This document shows, piece by piece, positions 35,391 to 43,679 of a stretch of DNA of 64,000 bases. Each line of letters begins with the position of its first letter. Within the stretch, counting starts at the first letter, position 1. The position numbers and the translations under genes are program-made. Source of the stretch: Fuerstiella marisgermanici (GTDB taxonomy: Bacteria; Planctomycetota; Planctomycetia; Planctomycetales; Planctomycetaceae); contig NZ_CP017641.1 of assembly GCF_001983935.1 (NCBI RefSeq), positions 4,278,001 through 4,342,000 on the forward strand, written 5' to 3'. The notes under the pieces are model-generated. The model saw only the letters and a program-made list of their open reading frames with translations, did not search any database and was not told the DNA's origin.

Positions 35391-36383
35391 ATGCGGTGCA
35401 AACCCAAAAAGTCTCGAGGTTTTACTCTTATCGAGTTGTTAGTCGTGATTGCGATCATCGCGATCCTCATTGCGTTGTTATTGCCCGCCGTACAGCAGGC
35501 ACGCGAAGCGGCTCGCCGAACTCAGTGCAAGAATAATCTGAAGCAGCTTGCCCTGGCGCTGCACAACTACGAAAGCACACACAGTGTGTTTCCGATGGGG
35601 TGGGGACACCACATCGAAAACAGACTGGTGGGAACAGGTCGAGGCAATTGCTTCAATACGAACCACGGCACTGGCAATCGCATTGGCCGTAGCCCGTGGA
35701 CTGTCATGATTTTGCCTTTCATCGAAATGAATGCGCTCTATCAACAGTACGATGCCAACTATGCGATCAACTGGGCGTTGAACGCAAGCTGGGCCGGTGG
35801 TCGAGAAAACGAAGACGTGTGGCTGGCCCCCGTCGTCGCGTTCCGGTGTCCTTCTGACCCTCGAAACTCCAGCCAGGACAACCTCTTGAACTACATGGGG
35901 GTTTCCGGCGGCGGTGAATACACGTGCTGGAATCTCGGTGACCTGGACAGCATTAACGTCCGCGGGTTGGACAATGACGGGATCCTCTACCTGGGTTCCA
36001 GAACTAAGATTGGCCACATCACGGATGGCACGTCCAACACTTTCATGGTCGGTGAAACAAAGTACCCACGTTCACTCGGTCGTGACCCCGGCGGCGACAA
36101 CTATTTAGGTTGGGCGTCGGCCGGCATGGCGTGGAACTCAGTTCCACAAACAGCCATCTGTGCAACCGCTCGCGACCAAATCAACACGTTTTATCCGTCG
36201 ATGGCGCCCGGCAACACACCGTCGCACGCTCATATGCAGCGTGTATTCGGTAGTGAACACATTGGTGGTTGCCACTTCGCGATGGCTGATGGTTCCGTGC
36301 ACTTCGCCTCAGAAAACATGGACCTCACCATCTATCACAACCTCGGAATGCGAAACGACGGTCAAGTCATTGGAGAATGGTAA
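35391..36383 (+). CDS. DUF1559 prepilin-like protein (right copy)
   Basis: The 330-residue protein begins [19 protein letters not shown], followed by the [15 protein letters not shown] segment, and ends with a family tail reading HIGGCHFAMADG. AAAAAGGAAA lies upstream of ATG 35391 as a weak ribosome-binding site. The frame extends back to 35208 but the leader must start at 35391. It follows the TIM-barrel gene by 200 bases on the same strand and is followed by a lipoprotein gene, repeating in mirror image the order on the other side of the sigma-54 promoter. Export through type IV pilus-like machinery with leader cleavage after Gly is inferred. Confidence 0.93.
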   Translation: MRCKPKKSRGFTLIELLVVIAIIAILIALLLPAVQQAREAARRTQCKNNLKQLALALHNYESTHSVFPMGWGHHIENRLVGTGRGNCFNTNHGTGNRIGRSPWTVMILPFIEMNALYQQYDANYAINWALNASWAGGRENEDVWLAPVVAFRCPSDPRNSSQDNLLNYMGVSGGGEYTCWNLGDLDSINVRGLDNDGILYLGSRTKIGHITDGTSNTFMVGETKYPRSLGRDPGGDNYLGWASAGMAWNSVPQTAICATARDQINTFYPSMAPGNTPSHAHMQRVFGSEHIGGCHFAMADGSVHFASENMDLTIYHNLGMRNDGQVIGEW

Positions 36384-36385
36384 TC

Positions 36386-36805
36386 GTGAACTTTAAAGTA
36401 ACAGCAATGTCAGTACGTCATGCACACGTGGGACTTGTCGCAGCAATCGTGCTCGGCATGTTCTCCGGGTGCGGAGGACCGGACGGCCCCGAGCGTGCGG
36501 AAATTCACGGACGGGTGACCTTTAACGGCGAGCCCGTGCCTGTCGGCCAAATCGAATATCGACCGAACGTTGAAAAAGGCGGCTCCGGACCACAGTCGCT
36601 GCTCTTCATCAAGGACGGATACTACGAATCAGCTGGAAAGGGTCCCGTTTTGGGCCCCCACACAGTTAAGATCACAGGCTACACCGGCATTCCAAAGCCG
36701 TTTCTGGATCAGGGCGAAGAGCTGTTCCCCACCCACAAGGATGAGGTCGAAATCACTTCTGGAGACCAGGAAGTTAATTACGACTTCCCGATCGCCGGCG
36801 AGTGA
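36386..36805 (+). CDS. Transthyretin-like lipoprotein (right copy)
   Basis: A lipoprotein of about 139 residues: signal LVAAIVLGMFS before GCGG, then a beta domain (IHGRVTFNGEPVPVGQIEY ... GPHTVKITGYTGIP). Its layout matches the lipoprotein at 30571, which has VSGVVSYNGTPMP at the same place. The start is uncertain: GTG 36386 with GGAG about 10 bases upstream is chosen; ATG 36377 overlaps the DUF1559 stop and ATG 36407 is also possible. It is almost certainly co-transcribed with the DUF1559 gene. The function is unknown. Confidence 0.78.
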   Translation: MNFKVTAMSVRHAHVGLVAAIVLGMFSGCGGPDGPERAEIHGRVTFNGEPVPVGQIEYRPNVEKGGSGPQSLLFIKDGYYESAGKGPVLGPHTVKITGYTGIPKPFLDQGEELFPTHKDEVEITSGDQEVNYDFPIAGE

Positions 36806-36958
36806 ACATCGCAACCATTTTAGCGGCACACAGTTTTCCAGCCGTTTTGACACTGGCCACGGTCCTTCACAACCGTGCCTAGTGCGTTGGCAAGCGTAAA
36901 ACTCGGGGTTGGCAACTTGGTGTGTTGCTGAGACACTTCCGATACAAGGAGGTGACTC

Positions 36959-37402
36959 ATGAACAAGAAGTATATCGTTCGGCTGAGCGAGGAAGAACGG
37001 CAGACGTGCCGAGATGTGATTAAGAAGCTCACGGGGACTTCGCAGAAAGTTCGTCGCGCTCAGATTCTCCTGAAGGCAGACGCAGATGGTCCTGCCTGGA
37101 CGGATGAGAAGATTGCTGATGCTTTCAATTGCAGAGTGCAGACCGTCGAGAACATCCGCAAACGTCTTGTGACGGAAGGATTCGAGCGTGCGTTCGAAAG
37201 AAAGAAACGGGAAACACCGCCGACTCCACCGCTGCTCGACGGAAAAGGCGAAGCGAAACTGATTTCAATGCGACTTGGTAACCCGCCCGCCGGTTATGGA
37301 AAGTGGACGCTTCGATTGCTGGCGGACGAACTGGTGGCTCTTGAGGTTGTCGATTCGATCAGTCGCGAAACGGTCCGCAAGACGCTTAAAAAAACGGGAT
37401 GA
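36959..37402 (+). CDS. IS630 transposase, N-terminal part (orfA)
   Basis: The 147-residue frame carries the helix-turn-helix DNA-binding half of an IS630 transposase (ADAFNCRVQTVENIRKRLV, then ISRETVRKTLKK). AAGGAGGTGA lies just before the ATG, an unusually perfect ribosome-binding site for this window. It ends at a TGA overlapping the ATG of orfB by 4 bases. A run of seven A (37388-37394) precedes the stop. A -1 shift there reads LKKNGMTKRM, which matches the unbroken sequence of relatives, so frameshifting or transcript slippage making a fused enzyme is likely. Confidence 0.9.
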   Translation: MNKKYIVRLSEEERQTCRDVIKKLTGTSQKVRRAQILLKADADGPAWTDEKIADAFNCRVQTVENIRKRLVTEGFERAFERKKRETPPTPPLLDGKGEAKLISMRLGNPPAGYGKWTLRLLADELVALEVVDSISRETVRKTLKKTG

Positions 37403-38094
37403 CGAAGCGGATGATTGAGTACTGGGTGATTCCACCGGAAGCGGACGCAGAGTTCGTTGCCAACATGGAAGAAGTTCTGGACGTGTACGAACGGCGTTAT
37501 GATCCGAACTATCCTGTGGTTTGCATGGATGAGCAACCGGTTCAGTTACTCAAAGAAACGCGTGTTCCCATCAAAGCGACGAAAACTCATGGCAAGCGTG
37601 TTGACTATGAGTACGAACGTAACGGCACAGCCAGCATTTTTATGTTTGCTGAGCCGCTGGCAGGATATCGGCAGGCCACCGCACGTCCCCAGCGCACGAA
37701 AGTTGACTGGGCTTTGGAAGTGGCGAATCTGCTCGACACCCGATATGCGGACTGCGAATGGATCACATTGGTGATGGACAATCTGAACACACATACGAAA
37801 GGTGCGTTCTACGAAGCATTCCCGCCCGAGCAGGCGCGAAGTTACATTCAACGAATCGAGTTCTGTTACACACCGAAGCACGGCAGCTGGCTCAACGTCG
37901 CTGAGTGCGAACTAAGTTGCATGAGCAGTCAGTGTCTCAATGGTCGCAGGATCGGCGACCTGGAGATCCTTCAATCCGAAATCGGCGCGTGGTCACAGAA
38001 GACGACCGCCAAACAGCGGGATGTCGACTGGCAATACAAAATCGACGACGCACGCCAAAAACTAAAACGACTCTACCCAATTATTAAGACTTGA
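37399..38094 (+). CDS. IS630 transposase, DDE catalytic part (orfB)
   Basis: The 231-residue frame has the complete DDE triad of IS630 transposases: Asp in VVCMDEQPVQLL, Asp in TLVMDNLNTHTK, and Glu in GSWLNVAECELS. The last of these lies in the usual W-L-N-x-x-E context. The C-terminus (QYKIDDARQKLKRLYP) is typical. Alone it lacks the DNA-binding half, so activity should need fusion with orfA through the A7 run, or coupling at the ATGA overlap. No damage is visible. Confidence 0.92.
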   Translation: MTKRMIEYWVIPPEADAEFVANMEEVLDVYERRYDPNYPVVCMDEQPVQLLKETRVPIKATKTHGKRVDYEYERNGTASIFMFAEPLAGYRQATARPQRTKVDWALEVANLLDTRYADCEWITLVMDNLNTHTKGAFYEAFPPEQARSYIQRIEFCYTPKHGSWLNVAECELSCMSSQCLNGRRIGDLEILQSEIGAWSQKTTAKQRDVDWQYKIDDARQKLKRLYPIIKT

Positions 38095-38272
38095 CCACGC
38101 ACTAGCGCCAAAGCGGCTGGTGTGCTATGGTCGATCAGGCCGCGTAGCCCGTTGAAGCGATTGCGGCGAAATCATCCACTCCATCTGCATCTGCATCTGC
38201 GTCGTTCGCATTGTCGAACGTTGTCACCCGCCCGTTTCTGCTAAAAGTAACTTCGCTGAGGACTTATTCGCC

Positions 38273-39196
38273 ATGCGGCTCATCATCTTTCTATGTGCGT
38301 CCATCGCGTGCCAAAATGTGTTTGCTCAGGCGACTCCCAGCGTGAAGTCGTCACCGGCCAGCAAGACGAACTCTGCAGCCGCAGAGCTGTTTGCCGATGA
38401 AAATCTGACGGCATGGCTTGTGATCTTTACGGATGCGAAGAAACGCACTCCTGAGCAACGTGCGAAGATGGTGGCGGATCTGGGCTTCAAGAAAGTCGGA
38501 TTCGAAGCGTTCGAAAAGTACGTTCCGATTCTTGATGAGCAGATGGAAGAAAATGAAAAGCACGGATTGGAAACCACCTCTGTCTATTTCGTGATGAAGA
38601 CAGAAACACCAAGTGAAGAACCTCACGTAAAAGCCATTTTTGATGTTCTGAAGAAGCGAAAGGCCACGCCGGAAATTTGGGCCATGTTCCCGCGAGGCGC
38701 ATTCAACGATGCGCCGCAGGAGCAACGGGTCGAAAAGATGATCGTGGCCTTTAGTGAACTTGCCGAACACTGCAAAGCCGCAGGCTGCAAACTGGCTCTT
38801 TACAACTACGGATCATGGTTTGGAGCGGTCGACGTACAGCTGGCCATTATCGACGGCGTCAAGGAACGCACGGGCATCAAGATCGGCACAGTGTTGAACT
38901 TCCACCGAGGTCACCAGCACATGCCTGACTTCCCGGAAGCTCTTCAAAAGATGCTGCCTCACCTGGTGATGGTGAACCTGAACGGCATGAACCAAAAGGA
39001 CGCCGGTAAGACCGGCGGCGGCGCCAAAATCCTGCCACTCGGCGACGGCGACGCGGAATTGACGATGATGCGTCAATTGGCTGAATCCGGATATCGTGGC
39101 CCCATTGGAATCATTGACCACCAGAGCGGTGTTGACGCGGAAGTGCAGCTGAAGGCGAACCTGAAAGGCCTGGAAGAGCTTCGCAAGAAGCTGTGA
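38273..39196 (+). CDS. Secreted sugar phosphate isomerase/epimerase-like TIM barrel
   Basis: The 307-residue protein has a signal peptide (MRLIIFLCASIACQNVFAQ) and a xylose-isomerase-like barrel. FKKVGFEAFEKYVP, LALYNYGSWFG, GTVLNFHRGHQH, VNLNGMN and PIGIIDHQSG are strand ends carrying the His, Asn and Asp that would bind a metal. Planctomycetes have many exported members of this family; substrates are mostly unknown. It is not obviously in an operon. The 168 bases before it contain a short CATCTG triplicate near 38182 and nothing else of note. Confidence 0.82.
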   Translation: MRLIIFLCASIACQNVFAQATPSVKSSPASKTNSAAAELFADENLTAWLVIFTDAKKRTPEQRAKMVADLGFKKVGFEAFEKYVPILDEQMEENEKHGLETTSVYFVMKTETPSEEPHVKAIFDVLKKRKATPEIWAMFPRGAFNDAPQEQRVEKMIVAFSELAEHCKAAGCKLALYNYGSWFGAVDVQLAIIDGVKERTGIKIGTVLNFHRGHQHMPDFPEALQKMLPHLVMVNLNGMNQKDAGKTGGGAKILPLGDGDAELTMMRQLAESGYRGPIGIIDHQSGVDAEVQLKANLKGLEELRKKL

Positions 39197-39247
39197 CCAT
39201 CTGCTTCGCTGGAAACGCGGCAGTCACGGCATAACCGCACAGCAAGG

Positions 39248-40792
39248 TCACGTCGTTCGGCGCCGCCCGGACGCTTCTGTCCACGACCGTAACCGACTCG
39301 CAAGGTCTTCGGTAAGTGCATCAGCCGAGCAGCGCCAGGTCCAGTTGCCTTGTGCTTCGCCTGGTGTATTGATTCTCGCTTCGCTGCCGAGCCCCAGTAT
39401 GTCCTGCATCGGGAGGATGGCTGTATCGGCTGCCGAATTTAAGACGGAACGGACGAGTTCGACATGGACGCTGTCGGGGTCTCCGGACAGAAACCGATTG
39501 AGTATTGCGTCTGTGCCGTCCTGCTTACGTTTTGCGTACCACCCCATCACGGTGTCGTTATCGTGAGTGCCCGAATAGCCGACGCTGTGGTCGGGCCATG
39601 CGTCGGGCCGATGATAGGGGTCGCTGTCGTCTTCGTAGCCGAACTGCAGGACTCGCATACCAGGAAAGCCGAGTCGGTCGCGAAGCCAGTGAACTTCGTC
39701 GGTGATTAACCCAAGATCTTCCGCCACGATTGGAAGGTCCCCCAGCGCCGCGCGGGCAGCTTCAAACGGAGCGTCACGGGGGCCGGTGATCCATTGACCG
39801 GCGATCGCATTTTCAGCGTTGGCTGGAATTTCCCAGTAGGATTCGAAGCCGCGGAAATGATCGATTCGCAGGATGTCGAAAAATTCGAATGCCTGACGAA
39901 AACGCCGAATCCACCATTCGTAACCGGAATCTCCGATGCGATCCCAGCGGTAAAGCGGGTTCCCCCACATTTGACCAGTCGCGCTGAAATAGTCCGGCGG
40001 CACTCCGGCAACAACCGTCGGACGCCCTGCATCGTCGAGCATAAACAAGTGCTGATCCGTCCAGACATCCACACTTTCGTACGCCACGAAAATCGGCATA
40101 TCGCCATAGATCTGCACATCGCGTTCATGCGCGTAAGACTTCAACTTGCTCCACTGATCTGCGAAGACAAACTGCTGGAACTTTGCAAATTCGATTTCAT
40201 CGGCGAGCTTGCTGTCGACGTCGGCCAATGCAGCGGGCGTTCGGCGAATCAGTTCCGCGTCCCACTTCGACCAGTCAGGATCACCAAAGTCGTGTGAGAA
40301 GGCGTCGAACCGAGCAAAGTCGATCAACCATGCCTGATTGCGTTCGCAGAAGTCCGCATACTGCAAATTGCGGGCATGATTTTGCTGCTGCCGAAACGTA
40401 TTGAAGGCCAGCTTCAACAACGGCAGCTTTGTCGCCCGCGCCAAGTCGTAGTGGACTCGATCCTTGCAGGTGTCTTGTGGAACGGCAGCGTCCGCTAATT
40501 GTTGCGGCGTCAAAAGACCGTCGGCGACCAGCAAGTCGCAGCTAATCAGCAGTGGGTTACCGGCGAACGCTGAATAACTACTGTACGGCGAATCTCCCAG
40601 CGCCGGCGGCCCAAGTGGTAACAGCTGCCAAATGGTCTGCCCGGCCGACTGCAGAAAGTCCACGAAGCGATATGCACTGGCACCTAAATCGCCAATGACC
40701 GTGCTGGCATCCGAAGCACCAGCCGATGACGAAGGCTCAGCGGGCAGGCTGAATACCGGCAGCAGTACGCCGGAAGAACGTGGAAATCTCAT
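39248..40792 (-). CDS. malQ: 4-alpha-glucanotransferase (GH77, amylomaltase)
   Basis: The 514-residue protein is the normal amylomaltase length. Family motifs include QLLPLGPPALGDSPYSSYSA near the start, IYGDMPIFVAYESVDVW, LRIDHFRGFESYWEIP with the nucleophile Asp, IVAEDLGLIT with the acid Glu, and GTHDNDTVMGW. MalQ transfers alpha-1,4-glucan segments between chains, releasing glucose. The gene starts 13 bases after the glycogen phosphorylase stop, so the two form a glycogen or maltodextrin breakdown operon. There is no signal peptide, so it is cytoplasmic. Confidence 0.96.
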   Translation of the reverse strand: MRFPRSSGVLLPVFSLPAEPSSSAGASDASTVIGDLGASAYRFVDFLQSAGQTIWQLLPLGPPALGDSPYSSYSAFAGNPLLISCDLLVADGLLTPQQLADAAVPQDTCKDRVHYDLARATKLPLLKLAFNTFRQQQNHARNLQYADFCERNQAWLIDFARFDAFSHDFGDPDWSKWDAELIRRTPAALADVDSKLADEIEFAKFQQFVFADQWSKLKSYAHERDVQIYGDMPIFVAYESVDVWTDQHLFMLDDAGRPTVVAGVPPDYFSATGQMWGNPLYRWDRIGDSGYEWWIRRFRQAFEFFDILRIDHFRGFESYWEIPANAENAIAGQWITGPRDAPFEAARAALGDLPIVAEDLGLITDEVHWLRDRLGFPGMRVLQFGYEDDSDPYHRPDAWPDHSVGYSGTHDNDTVMGWYAKRKQDGTDAILNRFLSGDPDSVHVELVRSVLNSAADTAILPMQDILGLGSEARINTPGEAQGNWTWRCSADALTEDLASRLRSWTEASGRRRTT

Positions 40793-40805
40793 ACGATGGC
40801 TTCAG

Positions 40806-43286
40806 CTAATTCAATGGCTTCACGTTCCAGATCTCGTCTGCATACTGCTGAATTGTGCGGTCGCTGGAGAACCAGCCGCTGGCCGCCGTATTCAGGATAC
40901 TCATGCGATTCCAATCCTGCTGATCGGTGTACGCTTTGTTCACGGCCTTTTGTGCGTCGATGAAGCTGCGGAAGTCTGCGATGGTGACCCATGGGTCGTG
41001 GGGGTTCCGCAGTCCCGACGTCAGAACGCTAAAGATGCCTGGTTCCGTCGGATTAAAGTGGCCGCCTTCCAGCAAAGTCAGCACTCGTTCAACATCCGCG
41101 TCGCCCGCAATAATCGCATTCGGGTCATAAGCTTGGCGTGTCTTTGCGACTTCGGCGGCCGTCTGACCGAACAGGAAAAAGTTCTCTTTGCCAACCTGCT
41201 CGCGAATTTCGATGTTCGCTCCGTCCAGCGCACCGATCGTTAACGCTCCATTCATCATGAACTTCATGTTGCCGGTGCCGGACGCTTCTTTTCCGGCCGT
41301 CGAAATCTGTTCAGACAGTTCAGTGGCCGGGCAGATCACTTCCATTGCAGAAACCCGGTAGTTTGGCAGGAACACCAACTTCAACAGTTCGTTGGCTTTG
41401 GGTTCATTATTCACGACGTTGGCAACATCGTTGATCAGCTTGATAATCAACTTCGCAATGTGATAGCCAGGAGCGGCCTTGCCACCGATCAGGACGCAGC
41501 GAGGCACCATGTCTGCCGTATCGCCCTGGCAGATGCGGTCGTACAAATGAATGACATGCAGCACGTTCAACAACTGCCGCTTGTATTCGTGAATTCGCTT
41601 CACCTGCACGTCAAACAATGCGTCCAGACCAAAATGGACTCCGGTACGCTGTGCGACATAGTCGATCAGAGCCGACTTATTGTGGCGTTTGACGGCCTGC
41701 CAGCGAGTTCGAAACGAAGCGTCTTCGGCGTATGGTGCGAGGTCCGAAATCTTCTCCAGATCCGTTTGCCAGTCGCTTCCGATGGTTTCAGTCACAAGGT
41801 CACGCAGGCCCGGATTGCAGTGGCTAAGCCAGCGTCGTTGAGTGACTCCGTTGGTCTTGTTGTTGAACTTTTTCGGCCACAGTTTGTAGAAGTCGGCAAA
41901 CAGGCCGGACTTCAACAATTCGGTGTGCAGCCCAGCCACGCCGTTCACAGAAAAGCTACCGACGATGGCCAGGTAGGCCATGCGCACATGAGGATCGTGG
42001 CCACCGTCGATCAGAGACATGCGACCGTAGAGTTCCGGCTGGTTTGGAAACTTCTGCGCCAGTTCCTTCATAAAGCGAGCGTCAATTTCGCGGATGATAT
42101 CCATCAGCCGTGGCAGCAGGCGGCCGTACAAAGACACCGACCAGCGTTCCAAAGCTTCCGGCAGCAATGTGTGATTGGTGTACGCCATGCAGCTTGTCGT
42201 GATCTTCCAGGCCTTGTCCCAACCCAAACCGTATTCGTCCATCAGCAGCCGCATCAACTCAGGAACGGCACAAGCGGGGTGAGTATCGTTTAGCTGAAAA
42301 CAATTCCGCTCACCGAAGTTCGTGAAATCTTTGCCGTACTGAGCCACCCAGTTATGAAGGACGTCCTGCAGGCTGGCAGAGACCAGAAAGTACTGTTGCT
42401 TCAGACGCAGCTCTTTGCCGTTTTCGCTGGAATCGTTGGGGTACAACACCATCGAAATCTGTTCGGCCAGATTCTTCTGAGCGACAGCTTCGGAGTAGCC
42501 GCCGGCGTTGAATTCTTCCAGGTTGAATTCAGCCGTAGCCGACGATTTCCAAAGCCGAAGCGTGTTGACGGTCCCGTTACGAAAGCCTGGGATCGGCATG
42601 TCATACGGGACAGCCAGAACGTCATAGCTATTCGCCCAGCTTCCGTATGGCTCTCCGTTGGCGTCCACTCCGTATTCTGTGTTGCCGTAAAAGTGAATGC
42701 GCCGCGAATCTTCGGGTCGCGCCAGTTCCCATGGATTGCCACCACGCAGCCAGTGATCGGGATCTTCAACCTGCCGACCGTTTTCGATCCGCTGATTAAA
42801 CATTCCGTATTCGTAGCGAATTCCATAACCCACGACGGGCAGCTTCAGGTTGGCACAGCTGTCCAGAAAACAGGCAGCCAGTCGACCGAGTCCGCCGTTG
42901 CCCAAACCGGCGTCATGTTCCTGTTCGGCCGCTTCTTCCAGTGTTGTTCCGTAAGACTGCAGTGCATCACGAACAGAATCTTCCAGGTCGAGATTCAGAA
43001 TGGCATTGGTCAGCGAGCGGCCGATCAGAAACTCAAGCGACAGGTAGTAGACACGTTTCCGCTCGGTGCCGTCCATTTTCTCCTGGGTATCGTTCCATTG
43101 AGCGATCAAACGGTCGCGCACGGAAATCGCCAGAGCTCGGTACAGATACTCCTTATTGACTTCTTCGTGATGATGTCCCAGCGTGAAGTTCAGGTGACGG
43201 TAAATTTCCTGATCGACTGGGCCAAGACCAGCTTCAGTGTTCGACATGTCGGTATGAGCCTGCGTTTTCGGGGATGAGTTGGGCAT
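40806..43286 (-). CDS. glgP: Glycogen/starch/maltodextrin phosphorylase
   Basis: The 826-residue protein has the GT35 phosphorylase pattern. Segments visible are GNGGLGRLAACFLDS, YEYGMFNQRIENG, QLNDTHPA, RIHEYKRQLLNVLH, and EASGTGNMKFMMNG, whose Lys binds pyridoxal phosphate. It releases glucose 1-phosphate from alpha-1,4-glucans. The length and close order with malQ fit the bacterial GlgP/MalP type. ATG 43286 is the first start; ATG 43247 (MSNTEAGLG) is an alternative. It is the first gene of the two-gene operon. Confidence 0.97.
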   Translation of the reverse strand: MPNSSPKTQAHTDMSNTEAGLGPVDQEIYRHLNFTLGHHHEEVNKEYLYRALAISVRDRLIAQWNDTQEKMDGTERKRVYYLSLEFLIGRSLTNAILNLDLEDSVRDALQSYGTTLEEAAEQEHDAGLGNGGLGRLAACFLDSCANLKLPVVGYGIRYEYGMFNQRIENGRQVEDPDHWLRGGNPWELARPEDSRRIHFYGNTEYGVDANGEPYGSWANSYDVLAVPYDMPIPGFRNGTVNTLRLWKSSATAEFNLEEFNAGGYSEAVAQKNLAEQISMVLYPNDSSENGKELRLKQQYFLVSASLQDVLHNWVAQYGKDFTNFGERNCFQLNDTHPACAVPELMRLLMDEYGLGWDKAWKITTSCMAYTNHTLLPEALERWSVSLYGRLLPRLMDIIREIDARFMKELAQKFPNQPELYGRMSLIDGGHDPHVRMAYLAIVGSFSVNGVAGLHTELLKSGLFADFYKLWPKKFNNKTNGVTQRRWLSHCNPGLRDLVTETIGSDWQTDLEKISDLAPYAEDASFRTRWQAVKRHNKSALIDYVAQRTGVHFGLDALFDVQVKRIHEYKRQLLNVLHVIHLYDRICQGDTADMVPRCVLIGGKAAPGYHIAKLIIKLINDVANVVNNEPKANELLKLVFLPNYRVSAMEVICPATELSEQISTAGKEASGTGNMKFMMNGALTIGALDGANIEIREQVGKENFFLFGQTAAEVAKTRQAYDPNAIIAGDADVERVLTLLEGGHFNPTEPGIFSVLTSGLRNPHDPWVTIADFRSFIDAQKAVNKAYTDQQDWNRMSILNTAASGWFSSDRTIQQYADEIWNVKPLN

Positions 43287-43426
43287 ATCGAGCGTTTTGT
43301 TTGTAGTGAGAAGACGTGGCGATCCGAGGCGAAAAATAGCAGGTTTCCCCCGACTCTAAAACGCCAGGCTGTACTGCATCGGCTGCCAAATCCCGCGTTT
43401 CCCGCGAATAGGGTTTTCAATGAACG

Positions 43427-43460
43427 AAAAAAGCCACTCGAAGATTGCTCTTCGAGTGGC
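43427..43460 (-). terminator. Rho-independent terminator of the vWA/Tad operon
   Basis: A perfect 12-base stem, GCCACTCGAAGA (43433-43444) with TCTTCGAGTGGC (43449-43460), has a TTGC loop. On the minus strand it is followed by U6 (A-run 43427-43432). It lies 219 bases beyond the stop of the vWA protein. Apart from this hairpin I see nothing in the gap 43287-43679. Confidence 0.9.
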
Positions 43461-43679
43461 CAGCGGGAATCGTGTTGCGAATCCTCAGGTGCGGTGCTGT
43501 CGATCCACGCGCGGTTTAGATGTCCAGCGTCAGACGGGTGAGCCGAATACTCGCATACCCGACCTTCCGCTTCCGTTCTACAGCGAATTTCGCTGACTTA
43601 TGGCCGCAGAAAAAGCGGTTCGGACTATGAATGCTGCATCACACGAGCCCGAACCGTCCACAACAAAAGGGAAACTGTT

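Larger units (their letters stand above)
36880..38104 (+). mobile_element. IS630-family insertion sequence
   Basis: An element of about 1.22 kb with two overlapping transposase frames. Its ends are imperfect inverted repeats: left TAGTGCGTTGGCAAG (from 36880) and right, read inwards on the minus strand, TAGTGCGTGGTCAAG (from 38104). Both ends are bounded by TA, the duplicated target of the IS630/mariner group. Joining the flanks gives a single TA between ACCGTGCC and GCGCCAAAGC. The gene content is intact, so the element may still be active. It separates the right lipoprotein from the next gene. Confidence 0.88.

Noticed and set aside
42354-43277. Plus-strand open frame of 307 codons opposite glgP
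   Set aside because: Antisense of a well-supported phosphorylase with no domain of its own.
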